Below, one piece after another: positions 1 to 6,193 of a stretch of DNA of 7,798 nt (its first letter is position 1; each line of letters begins with the position of its first letter). Source of the stretch: an uncultured Clostridia bacterium (lineage in GTDB: Bacteria; Bacillota; Clostridia; Lachnospirales; Lachnospiraceae). Location of the stretch: NCBI GenBank assembly GCA_937896665.1, contig CALBNS010000113.1:1-7798 (forward strand), given 5' to 3'. The notes under the pieces are model-generated. The model ran no database searches. It was not told the DNA's origin and was given only the letters and a program-made list of their open reading frames with translations. Both the position numbers and the translations under genes were made by a program.

Positions 1-99
1 TTCCTATGGCTCCTTCTTCTGAGATATTTATTGATGAAACATCAAAAAATCCTTTGTTTTAAAGGGAAAAAGACTTGACTATATAGGGAGGATTATACT
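1..99. other. Upstream region of the two-component operon, no gene seen
   Basis: I see no coding region here. It holds a short perfect dyad, TTGATG-AAA-CATCAA (31-45), and a weaker one, CCTTT-GTTTT-AAAGG (51-65). Neither is followed by a T-run on the + strand, so neither is a convincing terminator of an upstream gene; the first could be a small operator. I find no -35/-10 pair at a usable distance, so the promoter of the regulator gene probably lies at or beyond the left edge. Confidence 0.4.
85..91 (+). promoter_or_regulatory. Ribosome binding site of the response regulator
   Basis: AGGGAGG ends 8 nt before the ATG at 100. It fixes that start: no other in-frame ATG nearby has a comparable site, and the encoded protein begins at the usual first strand of a receiver domain. 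Confidence 0.8.
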
Positions 100-768
100 A
101 TGTCAAATATTTTAATCGTCGAAGATGAAAAGAATATGCAGGAAATCATTGCTGAATATATGCAGCGTGGCGGACATACCTGCTTCATGGCTGATGATGG
201 CGTAGATGCTTTAATGATATTGAAAAACAATCCAATGGACTTGATGATACTGGATGTGATGATGCCCCACCTTGATGGCTTTTCTGTCTGCAAGATGTCA
301 AGGGAAATGAGCAATCTCCCTATTATTATGCTGACTGCGAAAAGCGAGGAAGAAGATAAACTGAAAGGCTATGAGCTGGGGGCTGATGATTATATCACCA
401 AACCATTCAGCCCTAAAGTGCTGCTGGCAAAGGTAGGCGCTCTGCTTCGCCGTTCCTCCATTACACCAACTGATGCTCTGAACGCAGGAAAAATTTCAAT
501 CATTCCTGCATCCCACAAAGCCTTTGTGAACGGACAGGAAATTAGTTTGACCCACAAGGAATATGAATTGCTGCATTTCTTCATGGTAAATCCCGGCCAG
601 ATATTCAGCAGAGAGCAGTTGCTTAATCGGATTTGGGGATACGATTTTGAGGGGACTACCCGGACGGTAGATACCCATATCAAAACTCTGCGGCAAAAAT
701 TGGGCGATGAGAGCAAACACATTGTTACCCTGATACGCTCCGGGTACAAATTCGAGGTAAACGTATGA
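100..768 (+). CDS. OmpR/PhoB-family response regulator (receiver + winged helix)
   Basis: This 222-residue DNA-binding response regulator takes phosphate from the kinase encoded next to it and then binds promoter DNA. The receiver domain covers about residues 3-117. It has the acidic pair E8/D9, phospho-acceptor D52 in a LDVMMP context, T79 and K101 of KPF. The winged-helix output domain is about 125-221, with the typical recognition segment around residues 186-200 (TTRTVDTHIKTLRQK). Length and layout are normal for the family and all switch residues are present. The last codons overlap the kinase start (ATG at 765 inside the stop), so the two are translationally coupled. The phased heptamer boxes at 1909-1948 upstream of the ABC genes are its likely target. 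Family assignment is firm. The signal is unknown, and I give no gene symbol because many paralogues share this architecture. Confidence 0.96.
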   Translation: MSNILIVEDEKNMQEIIAEYMQRGGHTCFMADDGVDALMILKNNPMDLMILDVMMPHLDGFSVCKMSREMSNLPIIMLTAKSEEEDKLKGYELGADDYITKPFSPKVLLAKVGALLRRSSITPTDALNAGKISIIPASHKAFVNGQEISLTHKEYELLHFFMVNPGQIFSREQLLNRIWGYDFEGTTRTVDTHIKTLRQKLGDESKHIVTLIRSGYKFEVNV

Positions 769-1841
769 AAATAAAAGATAGCTTCTCTCTGGGGACAGTT
801 CGCAAAAAAATTATTATGGTTTCCAAAATAGCGGGAATTATTCTGATTATTTCTTACATTATATCGACAAGGCTGCCTATCGAACAAGACTTTGCCTTTC
901 TGCTCTGGCTTTGCTTTGTTACATTGTTAGTTCTTGCAGTTGACTATTTGATGGGACGTTTTATTTCAAAGCCGATTGATAAATTAAGTGGAGCAGCCCG
1001 AAAAATGGCACAGCTTGACTTTTCTTCCTCCTGTGAAGTCCGTACAAATGATGAATTTGGCGAACTGTCTCAAAACTTAAATAAAATGTCGCAGAACTTG
1101 CAACAGGCGCTTTTGCAGTTACAAGCTGCCAATTACCAGCTGGAAAAAGAAGTAGAGCAGGAAAAGCGGCTGTTAGAGGAACGCAAAGAACTGGTGGACA
1201 ATCTATCCCATGAAATGAAAACACCATTAGGGGTAATCCGGGCCTATGCTGAGGGTCTGCAAGATGAAACGGATGAAACAAAAAGGCAGAAATATTCCGA
1301 GGTCATTGTTGAAGAAACAGAGCGCATGAGCAATCTGATTACTGCCCTGCTTGATTTGTCTGCGCTGGAAAATGGTGCCTCACAGCTTCACCCGGAACGC
1401 TTTGATTTTGTTGAATTTCTGGAAACTGTTGCCGGACGTCTTCTGATTGACAACCCTGACGCTGATTTTGAACTTCAATATGAATTGCCGGAGCATCCGG
1501 TCTATGTAAAGGCTGATAAAGGCAGAATGGAGCAGGTATTGGACAATCTGATTGTCAATGCAAAACGGAACGTTCATCCGGGGGGGAGCTTAAAGTTGTC
1601 TTTGAAAGAAAACGGCAATACGTTGGATTTCTCCATTTTTAATCAGGGTTTGCCGATTCCGAAGGAAAACCTGTCAAAAATATGGACGAAGTTTTACCGT
1701 GACCGAAATTCCAAATATAACGGTTCAGGATTGGGCCTTGCAATAGTTGCACAGATTTTGTCTATGCAAAACCTTCCCTATGGAGCTGCAAATCAACCCG
1801 GAGGCGTTACTTTTTACTTTTCTATCCCCTCAACAAAATAA
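765..1841 (+). CDS. Membrane sensor histidine kinase (HAMP, HisKA, HATPase_c)
   Basis: This 358-residue kinase autophosphorylates and passes phosphate to the upstream regulator. Two membrane spans are visible at about 16-34 and 44-64, joined by a loop of only about ten residues, so it lacks an extracellular sensor domain. A HAMP region (about 65-115) and a charged coiled coil (about 115-142) follow. The H-box is LSHEMKTPL with H149, the N-box is DNLIVNAK (260-267), the F-box is IWTKFYR (306-312) and the G2 box is GSGLGLAIV (320-328). The usual DNGxGI of the G1 box is replaced by FNQGLPI (292-298), a variant seen in several Firmicute kinases. The minimal sensor loop is typical of kinases that read a signal in the membrane or from a partner transporter. 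Here the neighbouring exporter and the small membrane peptide are candidate partners (inference). It ends just before a terminator. Confidence 0.95.
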   Translation: MKIKDSFSLGTVRKKIIMVSKIAGIILIISYIISTRLPIEQDFAFLLWLCFVTLLVLAVDYLMGRFISKPIDKLSGAARKMAQLDFSSSCEVRTNDEFGELSQNLNKMSQNLQQALLQLQAANYQLEKEVEQEKRLLEERKELVDNLSHEMKTPLGVIRAYAEGLQDETDETKRQKYSEVIVEETERMSNLITALLDLSALENGASQLHPERFDFVEFLETVAGRLLIDNPDADFELQYELPEHPVYVKADKGRMEQVLDNLIVNAKRNVHPGGSLKLSLKENGNTLDFSIFNQGLPIPKENLSKIWTKFYRDRNSKYNGSGLGLAIVAQILSMQNLPYGAANQPGGVTFYFSIPSTK

Positions 1842-1857
1842 AAAGTCATCTTTTGCG

Positions 1858-1902
1858 GAGAAGCTTCGATTCCTAAAGAGGAATGGGAGCTTTTCTTTTT
1901 TT
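1858..1902 (+). terminator. Intrinsic terminator after the kinase gene
   Basis: A 17-bp stem (1858-1874 with 1879-1895) carries one mismatch and two G-T pairs and closes on the tetraloop AAAG. It runs into a long T-rich tract (TTTTCTTTTTTT). It begins 17 nt after the kinase stop and precedes a separate promoter. It therefore divides the sensing genes from the transport genes, although some read-through is possible. Confidence 0.87.
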
Positions 1903-1908
1903 GTAAGA

Positions 1909-1948
1909 TTTCACACCAACTTCACAGCGATCTCACACCAACTTCAAC
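1909..1948 (+). promoter_or_regulatory. Four 11-bp-phased boxes, likely response-regulator binding site
   Basis: Four related heptamers lie at exact 11-bp steps: TTTCACA (1909), CTTCACA (1920), TCTCACA (1931) and CTTCAAC (1942). Read another way, the 14-mer TCACACCAACTTCA is repeated after 22 bp (1911-1924, 1933-1946). Tandem direct repeats once per helical turn are the classic site of OmpR/PhoB-type regulators. The array lies immediately upstream of a TATAAT box and occupies the place where a -35 would be, as in activator-dependent promoters. The binding protein is inferred to be the regulator encoded at 100-768. Confidence 0.77.
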
Positions 1949-1961
1949 GCATTTTTATAAT
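1933..1961 (+). promoter_or_regulatory. Activator-dependent promoter of the ABC export operon
   Basis: A perfect -10 TATAAT lies at 1956-1961. Seventeen bases upstream the -35 position reads TCACAC, far from TTGACA, and falls inside the regulator boxes. A good -10 with a poor -35 buried in activator sites suggests transcription only when the regulator is phosphorylated. The leader that follows is about 45 nt and contains a small GAGC-GCG-GCTC hairpin before the ribosome site AAAGGAGG (1995-2002). Confidence 0.75.
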
Positions 1962-2010
1962 TTTACTTCAACAAAGGAGCGCGGCTCTTAAAACAAAGGA
2001 GGTAACGATT

Positions 2011-2163
2011 ATGTTTTTAGGTTTGGAATGGTATTGGTGGATTGTTATTCTGGTGCTGTTAGCGATTTCTATTCCGTTTAAGATTAAGTTTATGAAATGG
2101 TGGAATAAGCGTCAGCAGGAAAAGAAAAAAGAACAGCATGGAAAGTGGGGCGATGACGAATGA
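2011..2163 (+). CDS. Small single-span membrane protein leading the ABC operon
   Basis: This 50-residue protein is the first gene after the regulated promoter. The start is set by AAAGGAGG 8 nt upstream; the frame is open further left but without a usable site. The N-terminus is aromatic (LEWYWW, residues 5-10). One hydrophobic segment follows (about 9-25), then a basic patch (KIKFMKWWNKRQQEKKK) and an acidic end. This predicts a membrane anchor with a cytoplasmic charged tail. Its TGA overlaps the ATG of the ABC ATPase (ATGA), so the two are co-translated. I recall similar short proteins beside ABC exporters in Clostridia, but I know of no defined function. A transporter subunit, or a sensor or adaptor for the short-loop kinase, would fit the context; this is inference. 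Confidence 0.85.
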   Translation: MFLGLEWYWWIVILVLLAISIPFKIKFMKWWNKRQQEKKKEQHGKWGDDE

Positions 2164-3008
2164 TTGTAGTAAAGAACTTGTGTTTCGCCTATGGAAAAGA
2201 AAAACAAGTGCTGCATGGATTGAATTTTTCCGTAGAAGATGGAGAGATTTTTGGTTTCTTAGGACCAAATGGCTCGGGCAAGTCCACAACTCAAAAGATA
2301 TTGACCGGTATTTTGAAAGAATATAACGGAACCGTGGACCTGTTCGGACAGGAAATTCGAGAGTTACACACGCAGGAATTTTTTCAGAAAATCGGTGTTC
2401 TGTTTGAATTTCCCTACTTGTACACAAATCTAAGTGCATTGGATAATTTGAACTATTTCGCTTCGTTTTATCCAAAGGAACAACGGCGAAATGCAGAGGA
2501 ATTATTGGATGAACTGGAGTTCAAGAAAGATTTTTTGAAAAAACCAGTGTCCTCTTACTCAAAAGGGATGCGCCAGCGCGTCAGTATGGCAAGAGCTTTA
2601 ATCAGCAATCCAAAACTCCTTTTTTTAGACGAACCGACCAGTGGACTTGACCCTGCTGGGGCTGTCCTTTTTCGCAAAATTATAGAAAAAGAGAGAAAAA
2701 AAGGAACAACGATATTTCTGACAACTCACAATATGCTGGATGCCGACCTGCTTTGCGATAGGGTAGCGTTTATTTCAAATGGAAATATTGTTGCGCTTGA
2801 CACACCGAGAAATCTAAAAGAGAAAAACAGTAATCACAGTGTTATCATTGATTATTTATATCAGGGCGAGCGCAGGGAACAAACAATAGAGGCTCCAGAG
2901 TTAAAGGCTGGTATTCCTTTCGTGTATGATGAGCTGCTCAGCGTCCATTCACAGGAACCGACGCTGGAAGAGATGTTTATTCAATATACGGGAAGGGGGT
3001 TGACTTAA
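2160..3008 (+). CDS. ABC transporter ATP-binding protein (ABC-2 exporter type)
   Basis: This 282-residue cytoplasmic ATPase powers the two permeases downstream. Walker A is GPNGSGKST (35-43), the signature is YSKGMRQR (133-140), Walker B is LLFLDEPT (153-160) with a following D-loop SGLD, and the switch histidine is H190 in TTHN. The Q-loop region reads GVLFEFPYLY (79-88), with glutamate where glutamine is usual; this is common in the drug- and bacteriocin-exporter branch (CcmA/NatA-like). The domain ends near 225. A tail of about 55 residues follows, as is typical of this branch. The gene starts inside the small-peptide stop, and its own stop overlaps the next ATG (TAATG). The pairing with a two-component system suggests self-protection against a peptide antibiotic, bile component or other membrane-active compound, but substrate cannot be read from sequence. 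Confidence 0.95.
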   Translation: MIVVKNLCFAYGKEKQVLHGLNFSVEDGEIFGFLGPNGSGKSTTQKILTGILKEYNGTVDLFGQEIRELHTQEFFQKIGVLFEFPYLYTNLSALDNLNYFASFYPKEQRRNAEELLDELEFKKDFLKKPVSSYSKGMRQRVSMARALISNPKLLFLDEPTSGLDPAGAVLFRKIIEKERKKGTTIFLTTHNMLDADLLCDRVAFISNGNIVALDTPRNLKEKNSNHSVIIDYLYQGERREQTIEAPELKAGIPFVYDELLSVHSQEPTLEEMFIQYTGRGLT

Positions 3009-4000
3009 TGTGGAAAGGTTTTTGTGGACTGCTGAAAAAAGACTTCAAACTGATGCTTTCCAGTAAATTTTTTCTGCTGGCTCTCGGTTCTCTTGTCCTG
3101 TATTCCTGTTACGTCAATTTTGTGTATGTGAAACTGGATCAGGAAATCTACCCTGTTTATCTCTATGATCCACAGAATACACAGTCGATTACTTCCGAAT
3201 ATATAACAAAGGTGGAAAGCAGGGAGGCTTTGGAAACGGCTTGTACCGACCAGTATTCTATCGGTATTGACCTTTCAGCAGGAAAGCCGGAACTGTATCT
3301 ACTTTCTCCGGGGCTGGAAACTGCCGATCACTACCGGATGCTTTGGGGAGAAGCTGTTTTGAATGAAAATGTAGACGGACAAGCAGAAGTAATTGGCAGT
3401 AACAATAAGGAAATGAAAAATCGACGCGAAATTACTGCGGAATTTTTGTTCTTTGAATTATCCGCAGTCGGTTTTCTGGGATTGGCCTCCATGCTCTTTA
3501 AGGAGAAGCAAATGGGTGTGATACGGGTACATGGAATACTTCCCATCCATCGTTCCATGTTTATTTTTTCGAAGCTGCTCCTGCTGTTGGGTTCGGACCT
3601 GCTGTTTACCGTACTATTGACAGGTATCAATTTGGGGTTCCCGTATGCTCTTGAGGTTTTGCCAGCCGTTCTACTGCAAGCTGGTATTTTGTCGTTGATT
3701 ATGGCGTTAGTTGGTTTTCTCTGTGCAATCCGTCTGCCGGACTTTAAGCAATTTTCCCTGTTTTATCTTGTACTGGCAGTCTTTGTCACAACACCCGTAT
3801 TTCTGGCAGGGCAGACTGGGATTGAGTGGAATTGGATTATCTGCCATCCTATGTACCATCTGTTTGCGGCAATGAAATCCGCATATTTTTCTATGCCGAC
3901 AGTGGAGACTCCTTATTATTGGATTTGTTCCGTTGTAATCGTTCTTCTATTCCTGCTTGTCTGTCGGACATTGAGCCGTGAAATGGCAAAGGAGGGATAA
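3008..4000 (+). CDS. ABC-2 family permease, first subunit
   Basis: This 330-residue integral membrane protein has one N-terminal span (about 20-41), an extracytoplasmic domain of about 100 residues (42-143), and five more spans near 144-164, 187-210, 219-241, 249-268 and 303-320. This 1+5 layout with a large first loop is the standard ABC-2 exporter plan. The motif FKEKQMGVIRVHGILPI (164-180) matches the conserved cytoplasmic coupling region after span 2, where such permeases carry an E-K/E-x-G sequence. GAAGGGGG just upstream serves as ribosome site, and the ATG overlaps the ATPase stop by one base. With the next gene it probably forms a heterodimeric pore. No family-specific substrate signature was recognised. 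Confidence 0.88.
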   Translation: MWKGFCGLLKKDFKLMLSSKFFLLALGSLVLYSCYVNFVYVKLDQEIYPVYLYDPQNTQSITSEYITKVESREALETACTDQYSIGIDLSAGKPELYLLSPGLETADHYRMLWGEAVLNENVDGQAEVIGSNNKEMKNRREITAEFLFFELSAVGFLGLASMLFKEKQMGVIRVHGILPIHRSMFIFSKLLLLLGSDLLFTVLLTGINLGFPYALEVLPAVLLQAGILSLIMALVGFLCAIRLPDFKQFSLFYLVLAVFVTTPVFLAGQTGIEWNWIICHPMYHLFAAMKSAYFSMPTVETPYYWICSVVIVLLFLLVCRTLSREMAKEG

Positions 4001-4003
4001 GGA

Positions 4004-5002
4004 ATGAATGGATTGAAATACCAGTTGAAAAGTATTCGCCGCGATAAAATGTGTATCCTGACATTTCTGCTCCCAGTGGTTGTAGGAATTGCCATCAATC
4101 TACTTTCAGGTGTGAGCTTTCAGTCAATCAGTGAAACTTCATTTGGTGTTGTGCAGGGGAAAATGAGAACAGATACTATTGAATGGCTACAACAAAACGG
4201 TACTGTTACACAATATGAAACATTTGATACGCTCCGCAGCGCGGTAAATAATCCGTCCACGCAAATGATTGGTGTTTTGGAGGCGGACAACACCATACAG
4301 ACGTTTCTTTCCGGTGACGAATTGGAGGTAAACAGAATCATCGCAGATACGCTCCCACAGATTTATGAAAATCGAAGTGAGCCGTTGGCAGTCAATCAGA
4401 CGGTCGTTCCTGTGGAAATGAACAATGAGGGATTAAAATCCCTTTTGATTGTGATTACCCTCGTCACAGCTATGTTTATGGGCTGTACCTTTAATGCCAT
4501 GAATATCATCAGCGAAAAAGAGGATGGAATTGAGTTTATCAATCAAGTACTTCCTATGACGATACGCTCTTATGTGGTTCAAAAAATGTTATTAGGCTTT
4601 ATCGGAGGAACGGTTTCAACGATTGTAACGGCATTGATTTGTGTGAGGATAGAACCGGCACAAGTACTGTCATTCTTACTAATCATTTTGCTTTCTACTT
4701 ATATTTCAGCGTTGATAGGACTTTTTATTGGAAATGTTTCAAATGGATTGATGGTCGGAATTGTTTACATCAAAGTGGTAATGATTTTGTTTCTGGCTCT
4801 GCCAATCTTTTTCTATCTGATCGTTCCTGACAACACGATTGCTTTTGGACTTTCCTACCTGTTGCCGTCAAGCGCAACATTCTACGGAGTAATGGATTTG
4901 ATAAACGGACAGTTTACAAAAATATGGCCTGTTTTAGCGGTATTACTTGCTCATGCAATTTTTGGGAGTATTGTTTATCTAAAAAGAGCATGGATTTATT
5001 GA
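4004..5002 (+). CDS. ABC-2 family permease, second subunit; 3' end at a recombination junction
   Basis: This 332-residue membrane protein has the same plan as the first permease. Spans lie near 16-36, 143-165, 193-213, 221-243, 248-274 and 306-325, with an extracytoplasmic domain at about 37-142. The coupling motif SEKEDGIEFINQVLP (170-184) is clear. A good ribosome site, AAAGGAGGG (3988-3996), lies in the end of the previous gene. The last codons and the TGA (5000-5002) lie in DNA that also reads as phage terminase in another frame (ATTTATTGAA, from about 4994). The stop is therefore probably supplied by the inserted phage DNA, and the native protein may have ended a few residues differently. 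All membrane spans are intact, so function is likely kept. No terminator follows. Confidence 0.88.
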   Translation: MNGLKYQLKSIRRDKMCILTFLLPVVVGIAINLLSGVSFQSISETSFGVVQGKMRTDTIEWLQQNGTVTQYETFDTLRSAVNNPSTQMIGVLEADNTIQTFLSGDELEVNRIIADTLPQIYENRSEPLAVNQTVVPVEMNNEGLKSLLIVITLVTAMFMGCTFNAMNIISEKEDGIEFINQVLPMTIRSYVVQKMLLGFIGGTVSTIVTALICVRIEPAQVLSFLLIILLSTYISALIGLFIGNVSNGLMVGIVYIKVVMILFLALPIFFYLIVPDNTIAFGLSYLLPSSATFYGVMDLINGQFTKIWPVLAVLLAHAIFGSIVYLKRAWIY

Positions 5003-5399
5003 AAAATTTATAGAGAGATTGGGCGAGCGTTTCAATATTCGTGAAATTGCATTTGACCGTTGGGGTGCTGTGCAGATGGTACAGAATCTTGAGGGTATGG
5101 GATTCACAGTGGTTCCATTTGGTCAGGGATTCAAAGATATGAGTCCACCGACTAAGGAATTAATGAAGCTGACCTTGGAGAAGAAGTTGGCTCATGGTGG
5201 ACATCCTGTTCTTCGCTGGATGATGGATAACATTTTTATTCGTAATGATCCGGCGGGAAACATTAAGGCAGACAAGGAAAAATCAACAGAGAAGATTGAC
5301 GGAGCGATTGCCACAATTATGGGATTGGACAGGGCTATACGATGTGGAAACGATGTAAGCGCCAGTGTTTATGATGAACGTGGTATTTTGTTTATCTAA
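4995..5399 (+). pseudogene. Phage large terminase, 3' fragment only
   Basis: The reading frame from about 4995 to the TAA at 5397 encodes 134 residues that match my memory of the C-terminal end of HK97-type phage large terminases, the motor and nuclease that packages phage DNA. Recognisable stretches are IAFDRWGAVQMVQNLEGMGF, VVPFGQGFKDMSPPTKEL and EKSTEKIDGAIATIMGLDRA. These belong to the nuclease domain, including late acidic positions such as the aspartate in KIDG. The ATPase half and any start codon are missing: upstream the sequence switches abruptly to the permease gene, and an in-frame TAA sits at 4980. A TTG at 5019 could nominally start a 126-residue product, but it has no ribosome site. 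I read it as the left edge of an inserted phage segment. Confidence 0.88.
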
Positions 5400-5410
5400 T
5401 TTAAAATATA

Positions 5411-5426
5411 TATCACTTTGGTGATA
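5411..5426. promoter_or_regulatory. Palindromic operator, copy 1
   Basis: TATCAC-TTTG-GTGATA is a perfect 6+6 dyad just after the terminase stop. A near copy lies 42 bp downstream inside the promoter (four helical turns, so on the same face). It has no following T-run, so it is more likely a DNA-binding site than a terminator. The XRE-type protein encoded at 6159-6797 is the obvious candidate binder. Confidence 0.72.
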
Positions 5427-5443
5427 GAAAAAACTCAAATCAA

Positions 5444-5472
5444 TTGACTTGCTATCGCTATGGTGATATAAT
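5444..5472 (+). promoter_or_regulatory. Sigma-70 promoter of the DUF3990/XRE unit
   Basis: TTGACT (5444-5449) and TATAAT (5467-5472) are 17 bp apart, almost a consensus vegetative promoter. It sits directly after the terminase stop and 29 bp before the DUF3990 start. The spacer contains operator copy 2. A further near-palindrome (CAAATCAATTGACTTG, 5436-5451) covers the -35. A strong promoter packed with dyads points to tight repression. Confidence 0.85.
5453..5468. promoter_or_regulatory. Palindromic operator, copy 2, inside the promoter
   Basis: TATCGC-TATG-GTGATA matches copy 1 at 13 of 16 positions. It fills the promoter spacer and overlaps the first bases of the -10 box. A protein bound here would block RNA polymerase, consistent with autorepression by the downstream XRE protein. 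Confidence 0.75.
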
Positions 5473-5500
5473 GGCAGTGATAGGAATGGAGGTTGGGAAA

Positions 5501-6193
5501 ATGGATAAACTGATTACGATATACCACGGTTCAGAAAAAAATGTGGAACAGCCGATTTTTGGCGAAGGCAAGAAAAATAATGATTTTGGCCTTGGCTTTT
5601 ACTGTACTGCAAGTGAGGAACTTGCAAAAGAATGGGCGGTATCTTCTTTACGTGATGGCTTTTCCAATCGCTATACGCTGGATACCGAATATTTGAACAT
5701 TTTAAATTTGAATAGTCCCGATTATACAATCCTTAACTGGATTGCTGTCTTGGTGGAACATCGCCTATTTTCTATCAAAACCCCTGTGGCAAGACGAGCA
5801 AAGCGATATTTGATTGATAATTTCAGTGTTAATGTAAATGCCTATGACTTGATTACAGGTTACCGTGCGGATGATTCTTATTTTGATTACGCAGAGTCAT
5901 TCCTTAACAACGGTATTTCTGTAGAACAACTTGCACGTGCCATGCGGCTTGGAAAGCTGGGCGAACAAATCGTTATTAAGTCAAAGTTTGCCTTTTCCAA
6001 ACTGAAATATGAAGGTTTTGATGTTGCAGAGAAGGACCAGTACTATGTTCTTCGCAAAGCTAGAGATGATGAAGCGAATCAGCTGTATCTGGAGATGCTT
6101 GAAGAAGAGAGTGATGGACTGTATATTCAGGATATTATGAGAGGAGGCATTAAGAACGATGACCCGCGCATACCAAGAAATATATCTGAGTAA
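5501..6193 (+). CDS. DUF3990 protein, probable ADP-ribosyltransferase-like toxin
   Basis: This 230-residue protein starts at the ATG with GGAGG 8 nt upstream; a longer frame from the TTG at 5444 begins inside the promoter and is not real. I recognise DUF3990 features: YHGS near the N-terminus (8-11), DFGLGFYCT (28-36), DLITGYRADDSYF (116-128) and EQIVIKS (155-161). The family is placed among ADP-ribosyltransferase-like folds, where the early H/G motif and the aromatic FY segment shape an NAD pocket. Members often sit beside small or DNA-binding partners in toxin-antitoxin-like pairs. Residues 187-230 are an acidic extension beyond the core. The partner gene overlaps its last 35 nt. A toxin role and NAD use are inferred from family and context; the sequence alone does not prove catalysis, and the target is unknown. 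Confidence 0.83.
   Translation: MDKLITIYHGSEKNVEQPIFGEGKKNNDFGLGFYCTASEELAKEWAVSSLRDGFSNRYTLDTEYLNILNLNSPDYTILNWIAVLVEHRLFSIKTPVARRAKRYLIDNFSVNVNAYDLITGYRADDSYFDYAESFLNNGISVEQLARAMRLGKLGEQIVIKSKFAFSKLKYEGFDVAEKDQYYVLRKARDDEANQLYLEMLEEESDGLYIQDIMRGGIKNDDPRIPRNISE
6142..6147 (+). promoter_or_regulatory. Internal ribosome binding site for the XRE partner
   Basis: AGGAGG lies inside the DUF3990 coding region, 11 nt before the ATG at 6159. It allows the partner to be made from the same message. Because it is within the translated 3' end of DUF3990, the two rates are linked. Confidence 0.7.

Noticed and set aside
1..21. Inverted match of the left edge to 7742-7752 (GAAGAAGGAGC) as element ends
   Set aside because: The shared 11 bases are a purine-rich ribosome-site-like string likely to occur by chance, and there is no further similarity.
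31..45. TTGATG-AAA-CATCAA as a terminator of an upstream gene
   Set aside because: The stem is short and AT-rich and has no T-run after it on the + strand.
75..99. TTGACT as a -35 for the regulator gene
   Set aside because: The matching -10 would fall across the ATG at 100, leaving no leader or ribosome site on the transcript.
390..887. Minus-strand frame of 165 codons
   Set aside because: It lies antisense to the response regulator and kinase, has no convincing ribosome site, and its composition is that of a shadow frame.
1747..2010. In-frame upstream extension of the small membrane peptide
   Set aside because: It would start inside the kinase gene and read through the terminator, regulator boxes and promoter. 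The AAAGGAGG at 1995-2002 clearly sets the start at 2011.
2138..2326. Plus-strand frame overlapping the ABC ATPase
   Set aside because: It is an out-of-frame shadow of the ATPase Walker A region with no ribosome site.
5411..5472. CRISPR-like repeats
   Set aside because: Only two copies of a 16-bp palindrome with a promoter between them; no array of regular spacers exists in the window.
5444..5500. Longer DUF3990 start from the TTG
   Set aside because: It begins in the -35 box and spans the -10, so it would precede the transcript. The ATG at 5501 has a proper ribosome site.
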